Assembly: GCA_032719365.1 (NCBI GenBank)
Contig: CM064874.1
Span: forward strand, 33,404,716 to 33,468,715
From: Prinsepia uniflora
Taxonomy: Eukaryota > Streptophyta > Magnoliopsida > Rosales > Rosaceae
Direction of reading: 5' to 3'
DNA: 64,000 nucleotides
The first letter of the stretch is position 1; the number at the start of each line of letters is the position of its first letter. Below, in pieces: positions 1-10,030 of the stretch. The notes beneath the pieces were generated by a model. It made no database searches. It saw only the letters and a list, made by a program, of their open reading frames with translations, and had not been told where the DNA came from. A program made the position numbers and the translations under genes.

Positions 1-141
1 TGGGCTCCCAGCAAAGGCCAACTGGCCAAAAACACTAGCGTCTACTGCCAGTACCACAAGTACAATGGCTACATCATCGATCAATGTGTGACTTTCAGGG
101 ATTTGGTGGAGGTACTGGTCCGAGACAGCAAAATCAACTAG
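1..141 (+). pseudogene. Gag C-terminal fragment of a Tat-type Ty3/gypsy element (5' end outside window)
   Basis: The frame is open from base 1 to an in-frame TAG at 139-141. The peptide has the spacing of the degenerate zinc-knuckle region that ends Gag in Tat-type plant Ty3/gypsy elements: a YCQYHKYNGY segment, then DQC, then a short charged tail (FRDLVEVLVRDSKIN). Gag binds and packages the element RNA. In intact relatives Gag and Pol are one polyprotein, so the TAG here separates gag from the protease remnant downstream. The start lies outside the window. Lineage assignment is by recognition of this block together with the protease and RT blocks that follow. Confidence 0.6.
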
Positions 142-276
142 TTCTTGCAACATGCTCCGCAACAACCCCGGCACCCCCAGATCAACACTATCATCGGCAG
201 TACTTCCATCTCCTCACCACTGACATCGAACCGAGCTAGAAAGGACTTCCTCTGAAGCATGAGGCACAACCAGTAG

Positions 277-656
277 GTGGCACGGACCAGCTGGGAGGCC
301 ATATCCTTCTCAGAGGAGAAAGAGCGTGGGGTGACCTACCCACACGACGATCCGCATGTTATCCGAGCCATCATCAGCAACTTCGATGTCAGTCGGATGA
401 TGGTCGGCACATGCAGCTTGGTGAACGTCATTTTCTTGGTAGCCTACACGCAGCTTCACCTCAAGGAGACCGAGCTAGATCGATCACCTTCACCACTGTT
501 CGAGTTCACAGGGGACTCCATTGTCCCGATCCGCACGGTCAACCTTCCCCTCACGCTCGCAAAAACCCGATGCGTGCCACCGTCCTGGTCCCCTTCCTCT
601 TGGTCGACTGCCCGAGTGCCTACAATGTCATCCTAGGCCGCAGTCTGATCAACTAG
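277..656 (+). pseudogene. Retroviral-type aspartic protease remnant (Tat-type gypsy)
   Basis: Two overlapping frames together give a recognisable plant gypsy protease. From about 310 the first frame reads SFSEEKERGVTYPHDDP, then AIISNFDVSRMMV. The second supplies the C-terminal VDCPSAYNVILGR block at about 600-645. The catalytic Asp-Thr-Gly should follow MMV, but here (406-414) it reads Gly-Thr-Cys, so the active-site Asp is lost. A frameshift lies near 565-570 and stop codons follow the NVILGR block. The enzyme would have processed the Gag-Pol polyprotein; this copy cannot. It is followed directly by the RT remnant, in the normal Ty3/gypsy order. Confidence 0.7.
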
Positions 657-737
657 CTCTGAGCAGTCATCTCCACCCACTTACTGCTCGTGAAATTTCT
701 AACACCTATGGGCATCAGGTAGGTCCGAGGTGATCAG

Positions 738-1118
738 ATGGCAGCTTGGACCTACAACTCTGTCACTCTTGCGGGAACCCCGGCTGTTGCCGAGTCCACC
801 TATGGGGCTGACCTAGTGGACCCTTATTTTTCCCAACACCTGTGGGACGGACCGATCGAAGATCCTCGTGATCACTCTACAACGCTGTACCCTCAGCCGA
901 TCGAGGAGGTAGATGAGGTCGTCCTCTCACATGACTTCACCGACAAAAAGGTCAAGATAGGGACTACCGTGAGCCCGGCTCTCAGAGCCGACCTGATCAA
1001 GTTCGTGCACGAAAATACATAGGTCTTCGAGTGGTTTTATGCTGACATGCCTGTCATCTCGATGGACGTCATTTGCCACTGACTCAGCATCAGTCCGAGC
1101 TTCAAACCGGTGGAGTAA
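738..1118 (+). pseudogene. Protease/RT linker and extreme N-terminus of reverse transcriptase, truncated
   Basis: The peptide from 738 includes KVKIGTTVSPALRADLIKF, a stop at 1020-1022 in place of a residue, then VFEWFYADMPVI and, across a frame change, DVICH and LSISPSFKPV. These match, in order, the conserved lead-in to RT in Tat-type gypsy elements. The polymerase palm with its YxDD motif and the whole RNase H domain are absent. The sequence jumps to integrase within about 30 bp. Two stops (near 1060 and 1100) and at least one frameshift confirm a pseudogene. Confidence 0.65.
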
Positions 1119-1139
1119 AAATGACGCGTTCTGGTCGGT

Positions 1140-1757
1140 TACAGAGCCTTCTGTGCTTGGTATGGCATTAACTTATGTTTCTCATCCCCAGCTCATCCTT
1201 AGTCCAACGGGCAGGTCGAAGCCATCAACAAGATCATCAAACACACATTGAAGACCCAACTCGGTGAAACAAAAGGAAAATGGGCGGAACTCCTACCGGG
1301 CGCACTCTGGTCGTACATCACCTCATACGGAACGGCTACCAATGACACCCCCTTTTATTTGGCATTCGGTACTGAGGCTGTGGTGCCCGCAAAGGTTGAT
1401 GGAGAATCATACCGAGTCCTACCCTATGACGCCAACAAGAACGATTATCAGATGGAGCTGAGCATGGACTTAATCGAAGAACACCGAGTAAAGGCAAACC
1501 TTCGGAACGTCGCCCACAAGCAGTGGCTCTACCAATATCACGACGCCAAGGTCCGACCATGCACTTTCCAAGTGGGGGACTGGGTACTCCAGAAGGTCAG
1601 CCTTGCCACCCGAGACCGATTGGCAGGCATCCTCGGTCCCAATTGGGAAGGCCCTTACCAAATCACTCGGATGTGCCGACCGAGGACATACGAGCTCTCT
1701 GACCCCGACGGCCACATCCTCGGACATCCATGGAACGCCAACCACCTCAAGCGGTAA
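1140..1757 (+). pseudogene. Integrase C-terminal half (Ty3/gypsy), internal-deletion derivative
   Basis: From about 1140 the frame reads FCAWYGINLCFSSPAHP, then a stop, then SNGQVEAINKIIKHTLK (from 1203). This is the end of the catalytic core, and the Glu in GQVE is the third residue of the DD35E triad. The open frame continues from 1203 to a stop at 1755-1757. It covers the WAELLPGALWSY / TPFYLAFGTEA block and the C-terminal GPYQI ... YELSDPDG ... NANHLKR module. The two catalytic Asp residues and the zinc-binding N-terminus are missing because the deletion that removed RT and RNase H also took them. The long clean frame suggests this part decayed little. Confidence 0.8.
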
Positions 1758-2911
1758 TACATTTAGTTGTACATCAACCGTCGTCTCTCGTTGTATTGGT
1801 CTCCGTTTGACCCACACATTATGAATAACAAGTATCTTATTTTCTATTTACTCAACACATTACTGAGCACAGATTTAAAGTTCAACATATTTACCGAGCT
1901 ACCCTCTCACACATTAACACTGAGGACACTTAGTATCAAACACCGACATGGTATCAGGGAACCGACGACATTCCACAATGCACACCGATATGTTAACACA
2001 ACCCAAGTCTATCCAGTTGGATATGAACTGACCGTTTTTTTCCCCAACCTCCACGATTAGTCGGTGCACAGACGAGCTGGCCTAATGCGCATACGCGTAC
2101 ACTGGGGTCTCTGGCCACTCTGACCCATTGTGAAGTCGTTCCAAGCATCTACCTGCTAAATGCTTCACCACCGCTCCCCTGCTAGCGAACTACCTCGACC
2201 GAGCACTTAGGGGACTGAGGGACACACTGAGTTCCAGCATTCAGGAGGTCTATGCAAGTCCTCAACCGAGGCAGACGCCTACACATTAGGAACTTTTCTT
2301 CCTGAGGCATAAGCTCAAAACATGCTGAGTCGGGACTACCTTGCCAATCGGACACGTACCCGGTCAGTGTACAACGAGATACAACATGCAGATCGTATAC
2401 CATATTGGTCAGAATCATTATACATACATTTACCTATACATTCAAATCGATGCATTCAAAATTGGTTACATGTTTATTCAGTCGGTACATTTGAAGTTGA
2501 TCCCATGGTTATCCATTCACTCAAGTCGACCTACTGTTAGCGTACAAGTCGATGCATTATATCAGACATTTACAAGACAGATCAATTGGCAGTCAGAACA
2601 ATCACTACTTAGAAACAATTTCAAAAACACTTGTTTATTAATGAGGGGCACAACCAATCGGTCGGCTGGAAGTTTACAAGGACAGGAAATTACAAAGCAA
2701 AACTACAGCTACCCTACTCTACCCTAACATGCAAGTCGGACCAACAAAAAAAATAACAAAATGAAGGCTCAAGTCGTCGTCGGGTCTATCAGCCCGGGGT
2801 CAGTAGTCGGGGGCTGGTCGGATTGCGAGGCCTCCTCATCTTCTTCTTCCTCTTCACTCTCCCGGGCTGCTCGGTAGCGTCTAAATACTCCAGAGTCAAT
2901 TTTAAGCCGAG
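1758..2911. other. Post-pol spacer of the Tat-type element
   Basis: Non-coding stretch between the end of pol and the antisense ORF. I see no confident protein, RNA gene or LTR boundary. A long spacer holding additional genes between integrase and the 3' LTR is a known trait of Tat-type elements. Confidence 0.4.
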
Positions 2912-4254
2912 CTAGGGAGCGGTGTTGAAGTCAAAGTCTGGATAGGCCAAGAAGATGTTCCTGTAGATCTGTCTCTTCGCCGTCGCTGCGAAGTCGTCCT
3001 GCTGACGGTTGAAGTCAGGGGATCGAAGGAAGTTTGAAATCACGTCTAACCAGGCAAACGTGAGTCGGTCCTGCAGGAGATGCATTTGAACCTCCCAACT
3101 AACCACCTCGACCTGAAGCAGCTCAGCCGCCTCCTTCCATTATTCAGCCCGAGCCTGCTAGCGCTCGGTCTCCGCCGTTTGCCTAACCAGCTCAACATGA
3201 AACTGGCTGACCTCGGCTACCCGGCGCTCCACCTCTAACTTCAGTTGTTCATTCTCCAAAGCTCTTTGGTCCTTCTCCTCTCCTACTCGTTCCAACTCAG
3301 CCTTGAGTCGGTCAACCTCTTCCGCCACCAATCAGCTAGCATCGACCTCCTCAGCATACATACCAAGTTGGGCCTCCTGTTGAGTCAGTCGTTGCTCTTG
3401 AACTTTGTTTTTTCGCTCCAACTCATTCATCACTTCACGAGCCGAGTCAACCTTGGCCTTCAGCAGTTGTTCAATCTCCAACGACTTCCGGGTTGCGTTG
3501 GTCGACTGCTCCCTCAACTCAGTTTTCTCATTTTTCACAGTGACCGCCCGGCTGAGAGCCTCAAAGTAGCCGACAAACAGACGACCGAAGGACTGCACAG
3601 ACGAACAAACAAGTTAGCACAAAAATAGGAAGGAACAAATAAAAAAAATGACCGAATGGACCGACTTACATGTGAGGCAATAGCAAGGGACCTAGACATC
3701 CGATGGGTGACTGCGTCCTCGGGACACTCGCCTAGCCCTACCAGCTCCTTGGAGGCATCCGTCGCTATGTCGTAAACAACTAGCAGCATCTTTCCGCGCA
3801 CCGAGTTAGAGACGTCTTCCTACGGAGGGCCCCCTTTGACAAGTTCGCCCTGGTTACTCTGCGTTTGGGCCGCCAACTGCGGCAGGCGATCAACCTTGAT
3901 CGCCCGGGTGGTCGCGAAACCGACCGAGACTGCTCGGGCACCCTCGGACACACCTCCTGCTGGAAAGAAGGTTCCCAGAGGAAGGGCCTGGTCAGCGATA
4001 GAGGCAATGGATACGACACCCCCCAGAAATTGAAGGATGGCTTAGGAAAGGCCATCCCGGTCAGATCATGGATGCCGGCGTGGGCCCTCACTTCCTCGGT
4101 AGTCTTGGAAAGCGAGTTCCAAACCTGCCTCTCCCACTCGGCCTTGTTCTCGGTGACCAGGATGCTGATAGGGGCCTTAGGCTGAGCCACCGGCTTGGGA
4201 GCCTCCCCACCTTCCTCCAGGTCAATCATCGGAGAACCCACAGTCGGCTCGGTA
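2912..4254 (-). pseudogene. Antisense extra ORF of the Tat element, C-terminal part (coiled coil)
   Basis: Read on the minus strand, this is the downstream half of an extra gene lying antisense to gag-pol. At 3332-3598 there is an 88-residue heptad-rich segment (runs of Glu/Lys/Leu/Gln, e.g. LKAKVDSAREVMNELERK), a predicted coiled coil. At 2912-3106 a C-terminal block ends YRNIFLAYPDFDFNTAP. A further piece at 3780-4254 is acidic and proline-containing (IDLEEGGEAPKP). Frames change several times, so it is broken. The gene continues at 7324 once the inserted solo LTR 4255-7323 is removed. Such antisense ORFs with a Transposase_28-like domain are known in Tat-type gypsy elements; their function is not established. 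Confidence 0.55.
4250..4254. repeat. Target-site duplication CGGTA (left) of solo LTR sL1
   Basis: CGGTA immediately precedes TGTAAC at 4255 and recurs directly after the LTR's terminal TGACA (7324-7328). A 5-bp duplication is the normal product of Ty3/gypsy integrase. Confidence 0.9.
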
Positions 4255-7200
4255 TGTAACAACCCGTCCCGAGAATTGGGATTAGTAGAGTTATTAAGGT
4301 GTGATTAGTAAGGTTAATCAGGGGTTAGGTGGTCCCGAGGGGTCCGGGAACCTAGAATGACGATTTTGCCCCCTGCTTTGGGCAAAAATGTTGATTTTTA
4401 TTTCGGGTGGTCAATTGGGGATTGACCAGTGACCGGAACGTAGTTGAGGTTGTCACGAATCCTTAGGCTGGTGGCACGCCCGATTCCGACATCCGAGGAG
4501 GAAGTTGTGATGTTCGGAAGGTCGAGGGCTTAACCGTAATTTGGGTAAAGTAGGGGGAATAGTTGACTTTTCGTATAATCGCGTTTTGGTAGGTTGACCT
4601 AGGATGGTTAGATAGTTGCTGTCGTCCTGAGTTCGATGACAGGCGGCACGTGTTCATCGGACTTACGAGGTGAGAGTTACGGGTCTAGGAAGTTTCGGTA
4701 GAACCGTAAAAATGTGTTAAAAAGAAGGGTATTTTGGTCATTGTGGCACATTGGGATTTGTGCACAGAGGAAAAGAATGGACGGCTGGGGTTTAAACAGA
4801 TGGGATAAAGTTGGAAGGGATGGTGACACGTGTTGAAGGACTAGAGGATTCTGGTGGAATCCTGTGTGTTCACGGTCCTAGCTATTTGGGTGAACCCGTG
4901 TGCGTGTGTTGTTCTTCGACAAACACAGAGAACAGAGGGTGAGAGTTTGGGATCAGTTGATCGATCTGGGTGCAAGGGTGAGTAAATAGGGAGTTGTGAG
5001 TGTGTTAGTGAGGCAAGGCGGAGCTGGTGGCCGTGAATTGGAGGTGCAATCGTGCACGGCGGCACGGCGGAGGTGTGGAGGAATTTTGGGGAGAAACAGG
5101 GAGCTGTGAGGTTGAGGTGGTGGCTACGCCGTGGGGCGAGGCAAACCAAGGCCAGGGGAGGCTGAGGAGACTGCAAGGAGTCCAACGACCACCGTGGTAG
5201 GCGGCAGTGCGCACGGCGGAGCTGCAATCGAAGGGTAAGGTTTCTTTGCCCTGTTTTGCCGTGAAAATTCAATTTGAAAGTCGTGAGTCTAGGGCTAGAG
5301 TCGAGGGAGTTGGAGGTTAGGGTGAGACTCCTGATGGTCCTAGGAATCGTTTGAGTGTGCTGCCGTGATGGGTGGTGCACGGTGGTGGAGGGCACGACGG
5401 AGGGACCTTCAGTACTCTGTTTTGGCCGTGGGTTCAAACGGCGAGTCGTGTAGGTAGGGGCTGAGTCGACGGTATAGGGGTGTTGGTCTAGATTCAGTGA
5501 GGTCTTAGGGAGAGTTTGGTGTAACCACCGTGACGGGAGGTGACCGGAGTTGAGGAGTCGTGAAACAGGGGATGTAGGCCGTTTGATTTCGAGCTTCAGT
5601 CGACGGTGTAGAGGCCATGTCGAGGTGAACGGGGTACGGGAAGAGATAGGGCAGGTCAGGACGAAGCTACAGGTGAAATAAGGGATCGAATTGGTGGCCG
5701 GACGGCGGAGATCAAGTCTCGCCGGTTCAGCCTGCGACGGCCGGTTCAGCACGGGTTGAAGACGGTACTGTAGCTGGCGCGTGGGGCCACGCGCAGCCAC
5801 TTTGGGCGGCGCGTGGAGGCGCGTGCGGCGGTTCTGGGAGAAACAGTCAACTTGACTTTTGGTCTAGGAGTTGTGTTGAGTTTAATGGAGTTGGTTTCGG
5901 GTTAATCGGAAGTCGTTTGAGTTTAGTTCCGCGAGGGTGAAGGTTTAGGGTCCCGGGGTTCTAGGTCTTCGGTTCGGGGATGTTTGAGGAAATTTAGGAG
6001 AGTGTTGGCAGATGTATTAGTGACGTAATTTGACGGTGTTTGACAGGATCGGGATTTCCCGAGGAAGCCGAGGAACGGGCTGGACGTTCGGGACGCGAGT
6101 AGGGCTCAGTACTGTGAGTGGACCTCTTCTCTAAACTCGAGCATGCATAACTGTTTTCTATAATTGTCTTATGGTTTTTAATCATGATTTTATGTTTATC
6201 GAATATGTTTGGTTGGTTTTTCGAGGAAATTGGTTTTTAGCACGTTTTACGAGGAATGGTGGGTTTCTGGAATATATGCTATGGTTTGGGATTTCAAATG
6301 ATAAGTGATTTCTAATGGTTATAAGTGGGTTTTGGAACATGATTTCAATGATCAAGGTTTGTGGTTTTAGAAACGGATTTCGGAAATGGAAGTTGGTTTT
6401 AACGTTGGAAAGTGAATTTCCGGATTTGGGTTCGGAATGACGGTTCTGGATGCCGGAAGGGCATCAGACCAGTGATTTCGGATTCGGGTTTGGATGTGGA
6501 TTGGTAAATGGTTTTCAAATGGTTTTGGGATTGGATTTGCTGGATCTGATTATTGGGTTTAAAGACCCGGATATATGTGACGGGGGACCGGCCGAATTGG
6601 GTTTAAAGACCCGGATTGAGTTTAAAGACTCGGGAGTTTAAAGACTCGGATATATATTGATTTTCCCCCGTAGGCCTCGAGTTTAAAGACTCGGGAGTTT
6701 AAAGACTCGGATATGATTAAGGCCTGGATTGAGTTTAAAGACTCGGGAGTTTAAAGACTCGGATAGATCCAGCAGGTTTGATCAGGACATTTATGAGTTA
6801 ATGTTCATGGTTTATGATACAGTTTTCTGATACTCATGTTGTGGTTTCTTATGATATTTTATAGTGTTTCTGTTTCTTATGATGTTTAAGAATGATTCTT
6901 TTATTAATGTGTTTATAACTGCTGGTTATGCATGTGGTTTCAAAACGGAGGGTTTAACTCGGTTTTCTTATAAAATGGTTTTTGAACTTTTGTACTTTCT
7001 GGTCCACTCACACTTTCTGTTTTAATTGCCCTCCAGGTTGTGGAGCTAGCACGGGGTCTTGACGTCGAGGCAGTGTCCGAGGCATAGAAGTGACGTGAGG
7101 GATCCTAGGAGAGTTAAAGGCTTCTGTGTGCGTGTACTTTATCGGTTTTTATTTTCTTTGTAATTTAGTGCTATGCTCTGTAAACGATAAGGTTGGGATA

Positions 7201-7323
7201 TTTTGTAATTACTCCTGCGTTTGACTGGGTTAGAGTGAGTTTTACTTGAGTTTTGCGTCGGGGAGTCAGACGGGAGCGGGATTTACCTCGGGTTTCGGGG
7301 TGAAACCGGGGTGGGTCCTGACA
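4255..7323 (+). mobile_element. Solo LTR sL1 (3069 bp), large-LTR gypsy family shared with G1/G2
   Basis: It begins TGTAACAACCCGTCCC, ends GGGTGGGTCCTGACA, and is flanked by perfect CGGTA duplications. There is no primer site or internal domain, so one LTR remains after intra-element recombination. It is the plus-orientation counterpart of the LTRs at 51023-54092 and 57127-60211. Landmarks in order: two GGCACG modules (about 4440-4700); a GC-rich block with a long antisense frame (4841-5800, see rejected); TGTGAGTGGAC (6113-6123); an array of eight palindromes (6555-6760); GTCCACTCACA (7002-7012); and CCCTCCAGGTTG (about 7030). It splits the antisense ORF of the older Tat element. Confidence 0.92.
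6555..6760. repeat. Array of eight 14-bp palindromic units in sL1
   Basis: Six copies of GAGTTTAAAGACTC start at 6618, 6634, 6679, 6695, 6731 and 6747, as three pairs with 16-bp spacing inside each pair. Two variant copies, GGGTTTAAAGACCC, start at 6555 and 6599. In each unit the outer four bases are inverted (GAGT/ACTC or GGGT/ACCC), and compensatory G/C changes keep the arms paired. Equivalent arrays lie in the related LTRs. Confidence 0.9.
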
Positions 7324-8687
7324 CGGTAGGTGAAATGTGGGTGATCAAAGGAGCAGGAACCACAACCGACACGTCCTTTGAGATCGCAACGCTCTTCCTT
7401 CTTTTCTTCCTCTGCTAGTCCATCCCGACCAGTCAACCCAGCCTCTCAGCAGCCTGCGGATCAAAGTTAGGAGACCTTTGAGCTCCCGAGCTAGCATCCG
7501 GGTCTCTTTCCTCTTCTGGGTGGAACTGACTAACCCCGTCGTCTTCCTTAGCTCCTCCGACCCCACCATTTTTTGCTCTGCCCATGCCTCCTTAGCCACT
7601 CAGTTAATCTGTTTATTGACGTCTTTGGGGAAAACTTGCACCGAACACCAAGTATCAGCACGCGGGTGAAACAAAACAAACAAAAAAAGGAAAACAACGA
7701 CAGATTACTTACCAAGATCAGGGATCAGACTGACCTCGTGCAGTAGTTGGGGTACCCATTGCACGTCTCGGTGACGCCACAGGGAAGTGCAGACTTTCCT
7801 GACCCGCTCATAGGCCCTCCATTCCTCTTCGGTTGGGATTGGCTCGGGAAGCGTTCCTGCACACAAAACACCTCGGTTAGTCACTCGCCTACCGACCCAC
7901 AAAACAATATAATTAAACAGGTTAGAGACCGACCCTCGGCACCCAAATCTTCCCCACAATGGAGATGAACTTGGTCTTATACGTCTTCTGGGAGGATGGC
8001 AGACCATAGATGAACTCCCCTCGAGTCATCTTATCCTTGCACCTAGCATGCACCTAGCCCGTGTTCTTTTGCTGCTATGAGAATTCGTAGAGGTAGACGA
8101 CCTGGGCGTAGGTTGGTGGCTTTTCTCCAGCTCTAAAAAATGCGATGTATAAGCTGATCAGAATGATCCAGACATTCGAGTTCAACTGACCAATGGCCAT
8201 TCCCAGCCCTCAGACCATCCTCCTTAGCCAGGGGTGCAGTGGTAGCTAGACGCCGTGACTGCACAGCTCGGTATAGAACAAGGCCTAACCCTCGGGCGCC
8301 TCGCTCGGTAGTTCGGTGGGAGCGACCACCCATAGTTCCACGTCTGAGGACACCGTCCATGCCGATTGGAATTACTTTACCGATGCCTCTGTCTCTGGGC
8401 TCTCATATTCGTCTATCGACCACAACACTGTCGATAGACTCCTCGGTTGGACCCTCAGCCGTCCGCGCTGTGCTGGCACCGACAGACCCTTTCCTTCTGG
8501 TTTGCGTCTTTTCCATCCTAGACCGACCGAAAGCCGACACTCCGGTCTGATCACCTCTGGTGGGTTTTTTAACAGATTGCCTCGTTGGTGTGTCCTCCAT
8601 CGAGGGACCCACCTCTAATGAGGAGCTCTATCGGTCTTCCTCGTCGTAGTCTCGTACTTCATTTGACTGGCTATCCCTGTCAGACAT
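7324..8687 (-). pseudogene. Antisense extra ORF of the Tat element, N-terminal part (Transposase_28-like)
   Basis: The minus-strand reading begins near 8687 with an acidic/Ser-rich leader (MSDRDSQSNEVRDYDEEDR, then a stop). At about 8250-7930 it contains GQLNSNVWIILISLYIAFFR and YAQVVYLYEF, followed after stops by FIYGLPSSQKTYKTKFISI. These three blocks match the conserved core of the 'putative gypsy type transposon' domain (Pfam Transposase_28, from memory) found in antisense ORFs of Tat-type elements. At least two stops and several frame changes disable it. It joins the 2912-4254 part when the solo LTR is removed. No function is known for the family. Confidence 0.55.
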
Positions 8688-8699
8688 CGGAACACTGCC

Positions 8700-10030
8700 A
8701 ACAGAGATAGTACAAAAACACCTATTGGTCACCAACCGGTACTTTCCCAAGATCGAACCAGCGTTTGACCCCTAGTTCATCCACAGTTCATACCAAAGAA
8801 AAAGGTCAAAACAGCACACTGAATCGAAAAACAACAAAGGAAGGAGTTCATACCTTGAGCTTAAGCGACGCTCGTCCTCACCGGAAATCACACCACCGTA
8901 GAACTTATCGGAAATGCTCGTCGGAAATCCCCTCAGCACTAACATATCTCAAAAACCAGAAATGCGAGAAAGTGAAAAGGTTAAAATATTTTTTTCACCC
9001 ACTATTTATAGGTGCAGGTCTGCAGCCAAAGCGTCCCCTCATTTTGCGTGACATTTATTACCTTGCGAGCTGTCTTCCATAGACCCCACGTGCCCTGTAT
9101 GCCTGGATGGCACCCAACGATTACGAACACAAACGGTCACATCGACCGACCTGCGGTACCGACTACCCCTCGACTTTCGAACCTACCGACACAACCAGGC
9201 GGCCTTCGTTTTCCCCGCCAACACCAACCAACTCACATCTGCTCGGTCTCTCCTCTGCCTCGCATTGCAGACCACTCTGCTCAGCATACTCCCTCACCTG
9301 GGGGACTTGGGGGACTGGAGGTATGCACACCCAGTCTGGGGCACTCTTTTTTACAAGTCCCCAACAGAGAAATTTCACCTCGGTCACGAACTTGAGGGAC
9401 TTCTGTTCATACCATATCGGCCCAGACCGACCAGGAGGCCCAGTCCGCTACCAAATACATCAGCCCAAACCGACTCCAGAGGCCCGGCCCTCCGTCGGTC
9501 AGAAAGTTGGCCCAAACCGACCCATAGGTCCAGCCCTCTGCTAGCACTGTGCCACAGGCAAACTATGGAGGACCACCCTCCGTCGGTTGGCATGTAAGGC
9601 CTAGACCGACCTGAGGGCCTAGTACCTCTGCCCAACACAAGCCTAAGAGGCCCAGGCCCACTCAGACAAGCAAACCCTAGCAGGGCCTGGTTAGCACCGA
9701 CACGTGGACATCTTCTACGCCCACATTTTGGCCCCACAGTAGCTGACATTTGTCCCACATCAAGAGAATGTAATTATTATACTCACCACACCCATACAAA
9801 AGGGGTTCATTTCTCACATAAAGATAACTAAGCATGTACTATTGACGACTACTTTGACAGTACACTTATTACCACTCCTTACCACTCAGACCGGCTACTG
9901 ACTTGGGCGTCGGAGTACCTTTGGGCTGGTACCACACCGGTGCCTATACTCTTACCGACCAACAAATTCCTTCTCTTTCAGGTCTCTTTAAAGGCATGTG
10001 GCCGAGCAGCATTGGCTCCTTAAGTTGGCA
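8700..10030 (+). mobile_element. 3' region and probable 3' LTR of the Tat-type element (boundaries approximate)
   Basis: At 9400-9640 there are degenerate direct repeats built on GGCCCAGACCGACC and CCCAAACCGACC. A TATA-like CATACAAAAGGGG lies at about 9793. It is followed by GACTTGGGCGTCGGAGTACC near 9900, a signature seen in LTR R regions of plant gypsy elements. An LTR end is plausible around 10015-10030, near AAGTTGGCAC. I cannot place the LTR start, because the partner 5' LTR is outside the window. Confidence 0.5.

Noticed and set aside
4841..5800. Open frame of 319 residues on the minus strand of sL1, with matching frames at 58667-59626 (G2) and fragments at 52523-53672 (G1)
   Set aside because: It lies antisense inside the LTR U3. 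It is rich in Pro, Ser, Thr and Arg with no domain I recognise. It is broken by a frame change in G2 (58945-58961) and into several frames in G1. GC-rich composition with few stops explains it better than selection for protein.
6555..6760. CRISPR-like array (short palindromic repeats)
   Set aside because: The units are adjacent or irregularly spaced inside an LTR, lack unique spacers of uniform length, and the genome is a plant's.
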